A stretch of 64,000 nt of DNA from Methanomassiliicoccaceae archaeon UBA421 (GTDB lineage: Archaea; Thermoplasmatota; Thermoplasmata; Methanomassiliicoccales; Methanomethylophilaceae). The notes under the pieces were generated by a model that saw only the letters and a program-made list of their open reading frames with translations, searched no databases and was not told where the DNA came from. This document shows, one piece after another, positions 58,096-64,000 of the stretch. Position 1 is the stretch's first letter. Every line of letters starts with the position of its first letter. The position numbers were made by a program, and so were the translations under genes. Location of the stretch: positions 149,198 to 213,197 of the forward strand of contig DAHB01000004.1 of the NCBI GenBank assembly GCA_002498365.1, given 5' to 3'.

Positions 58096-60891
58096 TCAGC
58101 CCCTCCTGACGAAGAACGCGTACACTGCAAGTATGTCCACGAACGCTATGGCAACGATGGCGACCGCCACGTACATGCCTGTGTTGCCGCCGTAGGTGCC
58201 GGATGACGTCTCCTCGGCTATCACATACCTGGAACAGTGTGATATGACGAAGCTGACCGCTCCGTCGGTGACCGTCGCCGTCTGCTTCTCTCTAAGCAGG
58301 CCGGCGTTCTCGTCATAGAAGAACACGGACAGTCTGGTCCCGTCTTCATATTCCCCTTCCAGATAATATGTGACCTTGGCGCATATGGGCAGAACTCCGC
58401 TTGCGGAGAAATTCAGCACAAGCGGATTTTCGCAGTCTGAAGACTCGATGAGCCTTTCAAGATCGAAATCCGGAACGGACTCGCTTATTCCGGGAACGAA
58501 CGTCCCGGCCCCCGGCCTGTATTCCCCGTCGAACAGCCAGGAATATGCCACTCTGCCGTTTTCTCCCAAAACGTTGAGGACGAAGGACTTACCCGTGTCC
58601 GCGAGCTGCCCGAAGAATTCGCTGTCCAGTGCGCTGCCGGCGGAGATGCTCCTGATCTGCACCACAGGCGCTTCGTTCTGGGAAATTATATCGGCGATCT
58701 CGTCCTCGGGCATCGAGTCGTAGACGTTGAGGGCCCATGCCGCGTAAAGGGTCGCGTCGGAAAACACGGTGAATTCCGAGACTGCGTTTCCCCCGGGGGT
58801 CGTAGACCATCCGCAGAACCCGTATCCGGCGCGTGACGGCGCCGTTACGGAACCCAGGTCCAGCAGGGTGCCGCCTAGGACCGACTGGGTCCCGGGGGCT
58901 GTCCCTTCAGATCCGTTGAGGCTGAACGATACGGCACATCTCATCGCGATATCGAAGGCGACCGGGACCGTGCCTGTATAATTGCCCGTTCCGGTGACCG
59001 CAGCGGCGGCCGACCCGACCCTCACGTTGTCGGTATAGGATATCACGTAGTCCCTTCCCTCGACCAGCAGGGTGCCTCCGTCGGTAACCACGACAGGTTC
59101 CGCAGGGTGCCCGGTGTACTCCTGGTCCGGAGCATCGATCATCGCCTGTTCTAGCCTTTTCGGAGCAATGTACCAGGTCACTTCCTCGTGTCCGTCGCTT
59201 CCGTCCGGCCATGAAGATATGCTTTGGTCTCTGAGCGCCGCCATCGCCCTGTAACTTCCGGCATCGGTGCCGATGCTGCCCGAGAGCATGTAACCATCGC
59301 CTTCCGGAACTCCGATCTGTTCGGTCCCGTTGTACACCAGTCCCGTGTTGGCGACCGGTATCTGAATCACCTTCTTGCTGATGAGGAGTGGGCCTCCTAT
59401 ATACTCGAATTCATAGTTGTCGGCCGACCCGCCCGAGGGCACCATCATATATGTGCCAGCATTTGTTTGGTTGTTCGACAGTACAGGTGAGGAATACCCC
59501 CGGGCCGTTCCTGGACCTTCGCCGGAGACGAAACCTTCCACCGTAATAACTAGCGATGGAGAGGTACCGAAAACGATGCTCTCCCCCGAATATGTTGCGG
59601 TAAGCTTCGCCTTGGCGATCGACCAGTTAAGTGTTTTTGGCTCAGAGGTGCCGTCCGACCATACGGTGTTCACGGAATCATTCAGGGTAGCGGTCACAGA
59701 GTATGTGCCAGCATTCAGTCCTGATGAGTCTCCGGTAAGAGTGTAGCCTTCTCCGCTTTCAATGCCCGACTGCTCAAATCCGATATAAAACAAGTTCAAG
59801 TTAATATTTGGCATTGAAATATTTTTTTGTGACACACTCAAAGTTCCTTCAACAAATACAATTTCATAGTTATTGGATGTCGACCCAAACACACATATTG
59901 CATAATTACCAACCGAAGAGAATACATCATACTCACACTCAAAAGTTACATTACCCCCAATGGATGATGCATTATCTCCTGTCATTAACCCACTGTATGA
60001 AATTGTAAATTGTGGCGCTTCATTTCCCACTGTCACATTTTTGTTATCTGCCGTTATTGTGAGCAAAGCTTTGGCAATATTCCATTTAATTATCTTTGGT
60101 TCGACTGTCCCGTCTGACCATTCATTTTTTTCCGTATCGGTTAGGGTCACAGTGGTAACATACTCGCCAGCATTAGCACCAACTTCATCTCCCGTTAGGA
60201 TATATCCATCTCCGCTTTCAATGCCAGTCTGATTATGCCTGTTATAGACCAATCCAGTGTATGCAACTGGTATCGAGATGATTTTTTTAGAAACTTCGAG
60301 GTTTCCGTCTAAAAATGATATTTCGTAGTTTGATGATGTGATTCCAGAAACAGAAATCACATATTCTCCTATTGGCGAATTAATTTCATATTCGCAGTCG
60401 AAAACTGCGACTCCTTCGAGTGAAGATACATTATCCCCTACTACAAACCCCTGATATGATAATTTGAACTGTGGCGCTTCGTCTCCTGCTTTTATACTAC
60501 AGTCTTTGACCTTAACCACCAATTGAGCCTTCGAAATCGTCCAGTTTATACTCTTAGGCTCCGTCGTCCCGTCGGGCCATGTCGTGTTTATCGGATCATC
60601 CAATGTGGCTATAGCCACATAGTCTCCGGCGTCGGTACCCGTGTTTCCTGTCAGGGAATACCCGTCTCCGTCTGACATTCCGGTGATCATCGCCCCGCTG
60701 TAAACAAGAGAAATTTCCGTCGAAGATGCGTCGGAATTCATGATCGGGCCGCCATCTCCGGAGACGTCGGGTCCATCATCGACGACGAACACAAGGAAGC
60801 ATGAAAATAATACGATCGCGAACAAGACCGTGATAGTAAAGAATGCTTTGTTTTTCAGTTCGGACCCTGGTGTGGCTGTTTCTGCCTTCAT
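58096..60891 (-). CDS. Large MBG-repeat surface protein (adhesin-like)
   Basis: 931 residues. An N-terminal membrane segment (about 14-32) leads to a string of MBG-type modules of ~130 residues each, with recurring GDGYxLTG...DAG(D/E)Y and YSGESIVFGTSP patterns. Near 620-700 is a distinct beta-domain with EYTGHPAEPVVV...GRDYVISY, followed by an InlB-type repeat (GYGFCGWSTTPGGNAV) near 720. A C-terminal membrane helix ends in FVRRG. Bulk is extracellular. The stretch 59770-60530 is markedly AT-rich compared with flanks although the repeat pattern continues, suggesting a mosaic. Confidence 0.9.
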   Translation of the reverse strand: MKAETATPGSELKNKAFFTITVLFAIVLFSCFLVFVVDDGPDVSGDGGPIMNSDASSTEISLVYSGAMITGMSDGDGYSLTGNTGTDAGDYVAIATLDDPINTTWPDGTTEPKSINWTISKAQLVVKVKDCSIKAGDEAPQFKLSYQGFVVGDNVSSLEGVAVFDCEYEINSPIGEYVISVSGITSSNYEISFLDGNLEVSKKIISIPVAYTGLVYNRHNQTGIESGDGYILTGDEVGANAGEYVTTVTLTDTEKNEWSDGTVEPKIIKWNIAKALLTITADNKNVTVGNEAPQFTISYSGLMTGDNASSIGGNVTFECEYDVFSSVGNYAICVFGSTSNNYEIVFVEGTLSVSQKNISMPNINLNLFYIGFEQSGIESGEGYTLTGDSSGLNAGTYSVTATLNDSVNTVWSDGTSEPKTLNWSIAKAKLTATYSGESIVFGTSPSLVITVEGFVSGEGPGTARGYSSPVLSNNQTNAGTYMMVPSGGSADNYEFEYIGGPLLISKKVIQIPVANTGLVYNGTEQIGVPEGDGYMLSGSIGTDAGSYRAMAALRDQSISSWPDGSDGHEEVTWYIAPKRLEQAMIDAPDQEYTGHPAEPVVVTDGGTLLVEGRDYVISYTDNVRVGSAAAAVTGTGNYTGTVPVAFDIAMRCAVSFSLNGSEGTAPGTQSVLGGTLLDLGSVTAPSRAGYGFCGWSTTPGGNAVSEFTVFSDATLYAAWALNVYDSMPEDEIADIISQNEAPVVQIRSISAGSALDSEFFGQLADTGKSFVLNVLGENGRVAYSWLFDGEYRPGAGTFVPGISESVPDFDLERLIESSDCENPLVLNFSASGVLPICAKVTYYLEGEYEDGTRLSVFFYDENAGLLREKQTATVTDGAVSFVISHCSRYVIAEETSSGTYGGNTGMYVAVAIVAIAFVDILAVYAFFVRRG

Positions 60892-61247
60892 GCTTGGCTT
60901 ATTTTTTGGCGAATAAAAGTATTGCCCAAATTTTAAATAATATTAGTGTTACAATATATAAATACATATATATTATTAAGCTCCGTTGAATGTATTTATA
61001 TATTATATTTCGAAAATTAATATATATTATTCGACCTGCGTATATAGTAAATGATCTCTTTTCCGCCTCGTGAAATGGCGATAATGATATCCGGCCCACC
61101 GTACGTCTTACAACAGGCGAAACCTGACTGACCGCGGACCGCGATGCTGCGTCAAACCGTTAAAAACACCGCTGGGAGACTCTTTATAGGGGCGCGCGCA
61201 TCAACGCGCACCGTCAGGAAGATAAACTTGACGCAGAAGGATGAGCG
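60892..61247. other. AT-rich intergenic region with divergent promoters
   Basis: 356 nt. The left part (60900-61050) is extremely AT-rich with several TATA-like runs; one (TTTAAAAT on the minus strand near 60935) fits the surface-protein promoter. At 61183-61189, TTTATAG could serve ileS, giving a ~36-nt leader with GAAGGATGA as RBS. No gene seen. Confidence 0.5.
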
Positions 61248-64000
61248 ATGATAAAGCAGGTCCGTGCAGATTATAACGCACCAGAAATCGAGCGAGGGGT
61301 CCAGCAGCTCTGGAAAGAGACGAACGCGTACGAGAAGACCAAGGAGTACAGGTCCGGCGGAGAGGACTTCTATTTCTGCGACGGCCCCCCGTACACCACC
61401 GGAAAGATACACCTGGGTACGGCCATGAACAAGACCGTCAAGGACATCATGATCAGATATTGGAGGATGAACGGGCTCAACGTCCGCGACCAGCCCGGAT
61501 TCGACATGCACGGTCTGCCCATAGAAGTGCAGGTCGAGAAGAAGATGGGCGTACACTCGAAGAAGGAGATCGAGGAGAACGTGGGCATCGACAAGTTCGT
61601 ATCCACCTGCCAGAAGTACGCTCTGGACCTGAGGGCCAGCATGACGGAGGAGTTCAAACAGCTCGGAGTGTGGATGGACTGGGACAATCCTTATCAGACC
61701 CTTAAACCGGAATATATCGAGTCCGCCTGGTGGACCCTGTCCAGGGCATACGAACGCGGCCTCCTCGAAGACGCGGACCGTGTGGTAACCTGGTGTCCGA
61801 GATGCGAGACCGCCCTTGCCGAGGCGGAGATCGAATATTGGGACGAGAGCGACCCTTCCATAATGGTGAGGATGCCTGTCGCAGAACATGACTACTCGCT
61901 CCTGATCTGGACCACCACGCCTTGGACGCTGCCGTCCAACATGGCAGTTGCGGTCCACCCCGATTACGATTACGCCAAAGTGAGGATGAAAGGCGAGGCA
62001 GGGAGCGAGGATGTGATCGTCCTGGAATCCCAGGCCGGATATGTCATGGAGAAGGGAGGATACTCCGAATTCGAGGTCCTGGAGAGGATGAAGGGAAAGA
62101 GCCTGGAGGGACTTTCTTATATCCCGCCCTTCGAGATAGGCGGCGCCCTCGTAAGGAACGAGTGGGTCTACAAGGTCGTCACGGCCCAGTACGTGGAAAA
62201 AGACAATACCGGACTGGTCCACACCGCACCGGGCTTCGGTCCCGACGACTACGATACCGGGAAAAGGTACGGAATGACGCCGTTCTGCCCCGTGGGCGAG
62301 GACGGGAGATTCAACGATGGCTTCCCCATGATGGCGGGACGCAAAGTCCGCGGCGTGAACGACGATGTGGTGAAACACCTGTCCGAGAACGGAAAGCTGT
62401 TCCAGTCCGGCAGGCTTATGCACCGTTACGGCCACTGCTGGAGATGCAAATCCCCGATCATATACAGGGACACGCGCCAGTGGTTCCTGGACGTCCCGAA
62501 GCTCAAATCCAAGATGCTGGACGAGATCGACAAGGCCGAATGGGTCCCGTCTTGGGCCGGAGAGTCCAGAGAACGGAACTGGGTCGAGGGCGCCAGGTCC
62601 TGGTGCATCTCGAGGCAGCGCTACTGGGGGATCCCCATGCCCGTCTGGGAATGCGGATGCGGCGAAAAGCGCGTCGTAGGACAGTATTCGGAGCTCAAAG
62701 AAGGGAAAGGATACACCGAAGGGATGGACACCCACAGGCCCTGGATCGACAATGTTACTTTCGAATGCCCCAAATGCGGCAGTACGATGCGCAGGGTCCC
62801 CGACGTCCTGGACGTATGGTTCGACTCCGGCGTGGCGTCCTGGGCCCAGTTCGGGTACCCTGCCAAGAAGGAAGAGTTCGAGAAATGGTGGCCCGCCGAC
62901 TTCATAGTCGAGGCCCATGACCAGACCCGCGGATGGTTCTACTCGCAGCTCGGAGCAGGGGTCATATCCTTCGACAGGGCGCCCTACGACGAAGTGATGA
63001 TGCACGGATGGGTCCTGGACCCCAAGGGACAGAAGATGTCCAAATCAAAAGGAAACGTGATCGAGCCCTTGGAGATCATCGACCAGGTGGGCGCCGATTC
63101 GCTCAGGCTGTACCTGATCAAATCCAACGCCCCCTGGGAGGACACGTCGTTCCAGAAGGACGGCCCGAAGAACGCCAGAAAGATACTCAACACCTATTGG
63201 AACGTGGTAAACTTCGCATCTACATACATGAACCTGGACGGCTACGAGCCCGAGAAATATACTCTCGGATCCATACGCAGAAACCTCAGACACGAGGACC
63301 TGTGGATGCTGTCCCGCACCGAGCACATGAAGCGCGACGTGACCGAGGGATTGGAAGCGAGGGAGCTCCACAAGGTCGCCCGTTCCCTGGAGGACTACAT
63401 AATGGAGGACCTCTCCAGATGGTACGTCCGTCTTGTGAGGGACAGGACGTGGACAGAGGACGAGGACTCCGAGAAGGACAAGAACGCCTCGTACTTCACT
63501 TTGCACTTTGCGATCATGAGCACGGCCATCGCCCTCGCCCCCATAGCGCCGCACATCTCCGAAGAGGTGTACCGTCACATGGGAGGCACCAAGCTCACCG
63601 TCCACATGGAGGATTGGCCCGTATTCGACGGGTCGCTCATCGACGAGGGGCTCGAGCACAGCATGGCGCTCATACAGAACATTGTGGAGATAATTGCCTC
63701 TGAGAGAGCCAAGATGGGCAGCAAGCTCAGATGGCCGCTGCTGGGGATCCACATACGCGGAAAAGACGCCGGCGTTAACGGCTCGGTCAAGATATTCGAC
63801 GGAGTGCTGGCACAGCAGGCCAACATAAAGAACATCGGATATCTTGCAGATGGAGAGGTTCCGGGAAGCGGAATGACCGCAGTGCCGTTCGACGAGGGCG
63901 ACCTGTTCATCGATTTCTCGGTGACCCCGGAGATAGAGGCCGAAGGATACGCCAGGGAGCTGATAAGGAGGATCCAGCAGATGCGCAAGGACATGAAGCT
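61248..64000 (+). CDS. ileS: Isoleucyl-tRNA synthetase, 3' end outside window
   Basis: 917 complete codons to the window edge; the gene continues. ATG 61248 follows AAGGATGA. Class I signatures: HLGTA in GKIHLGTAMNKT near 44-55 (variant of HIGH), editing-domain TTTPWTLPSN near 221-230, CWRCKS and CPKCGS zinc pairs, DVWFDSG, and the canonical GQKMSKSKGN near 596-605. Family length is about 1040 residues, so roughly 120 residues are missing. Confidence 0.96.
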   Translation, partial: MIKQVRADYNAPEIERGVQQLWKETNAYEKTKEYRSGGEDFYFCDGPPYTTGKIHLGTAMNKTVKDIMIRYWRMNGLNVRDQPGFDMHGLPIEVQVEKKMGVHSKKEIEENVGIDKFVSTCQKYALDLRASMTEEFKQLGVWMDWDNPYQTLKPEYIESAWWTLSRAYERGLLEDADRVVTWCPRCETALAEAEIEYWDESDPSIMVRMPVAEHDYSLLIWTTTPWTLPSNMAVAVHPDYDYAKVRMKGEAGSEDVIVLESQAGYVMEKGGYSEFEVLERMKGKSLEGLSYIPPFEIGGALVRNEWVYKVVTAQYVEKDNTGLVHTAPGFGPDDYDTGKRYGMTPFCPVGEDGRFNDGFPMMAGRKVRGVNDDVVKHLSENGKLFQSGRLMHRYGHCWRCKSPIIYRDTRQWFLDVPKLKSKMLDEIDKAEWVPSWAGESRERNWVEGARSWCISRQRYWGIPMPVWECGCGEKRVVGQYSELKEGKGYTEGMDTHRPWIDNVTFECPKCGSTMRRVPDVLDVWFDSGVASWAQFGYPAKKEEFEKWWPADFIVEAHDQTRGWFYSQLGAGVISFDRAPYDEVMMHGWVLDPKGQKMSKSKGNVIEPLEIIDQVGADSLRLYLIKSNAPWEDTSFQKDGPKNARKILNTYWNVVNFASTYMNLDGYEPEKYTLGSIRRNLRHEDLWMLSRTEHMKRDVTEGLEARELHKVARSLEDYIMEDLSRWYVRLVRDRTWTEDEDSEKDKNASYFTLHFAIMSTAIALAPIAPHISEEVYRHMGGTKLTVHMEDWPVFDGSLIDEGLEHSMALIQNIVEIIASERAKMGSKLRWPLLGIHIRGKDAGVNGSVKIFDGVLAQQANIKNIGYLADGEVPGSGMTAVPFDEGDLFIDFSVTPEIEAEGYARELIRRIQQMRKDMK

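Overview
The window is archaeal chromosome. Evidence for this includes the archaeal-type S-adenosylmethionine synthetase, archaeal/eukaryal GlyRS, FEN1 with a C-terminal PCNA-binding box, ribosomal protein eL40, a COG1325 RNA-binding protein, a DUF4443 protein, TATA-box promoters and many apparently leaderless mRNAs. Coding DNA is GC-rich and spacers are AT-rich. Hydrogenase maturation genes (hypA, hypD), the nickel regulator NikR, BspA-type and MBG-repeat surface proteins, and the complete absence of TAG among the roughly 60 stop codons I read all fit a methanogen of the Thermoplasmata, most likely Methanomassiliicoccales. That placement is inference: no methanogenesis or pyrrolysine gene lies in the window.

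Layout. 1-5.1 kb: the 3' end of aconitase, tRNA-Pro, then a glycine-betaine ABC transporter operon (opuAA-AB-AC) behind a long structured leader; its binding protein is circularly permuted. 5.2-12.7 kb: small zinc-ribbon, membrane, RNA-binding and PC4-like proteins, a CNNM/CorC-type transporter, tRNA-Ile and an unidentified structured-RNA candidate. 12.9-23.6 kb: a ferredoxin-NADP reductase facing a ferredoxin, an amidohydrolase-UspA-CBS-GlyRS operon, a four-CBS protein, ValRS and a DEAD-box helicase. 23.7-26.8 kb: tRNA-Gly, a structured spacer and a leucine-rich-repeat surface protein. 27-31.4 kb: an arsenic operon (arsR-acr3-arsM-arsC) divergent from a small ferredoxin, then a bicupin and an ArsD-like protein. 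31.4-39.2 kb: an AlbA_2/ATPase regulator with an operator-like repeat cluster, an M18 aminopeptidase, a menA-ubiE pair divergent from a BASS transporter, a DUF1848 protein and an alkylation-repair pair (ogt-alkD). 39.2-45 kb: hypA-hypD plus an unknown partner, endonuclease III, FolC, an asparagine-synthase-like protein and NikR. 45-58 kb: topoisomerase I, nicotinate phosphoribosyltransferase, enolase, a response regulator, eL40, S-adenosylmethionine synthetase, RNase Z, ribulose-phosphate epimerase and FEN1. 58-64 kb: a second MBG-repeat surface protein with an AT-rich mosaic core, then IleRS running off the window.

Themes. Osmotic and energy sensing is suggested by five CBS-domain proteins (two of them, OpuAA and an HTH-CBS protein, coupled to transport or transcription), a universal stress protein and a betaine importer. 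Metal and metalloid handling is represented by the ars genes, NikR and hydrogenase nickel insertion. DNA maintenance is represented by Ogt, AlkD, Nth, FEN1 and TopA. Most promoters I could place have a TATA-like box centred about 26 nt upstream of the start codon, which implies leaderless transcripts. Genes inside operons instead overlap as TGATG or ATGA and often carry GAGG or GGAGG ribosome-binding sites.
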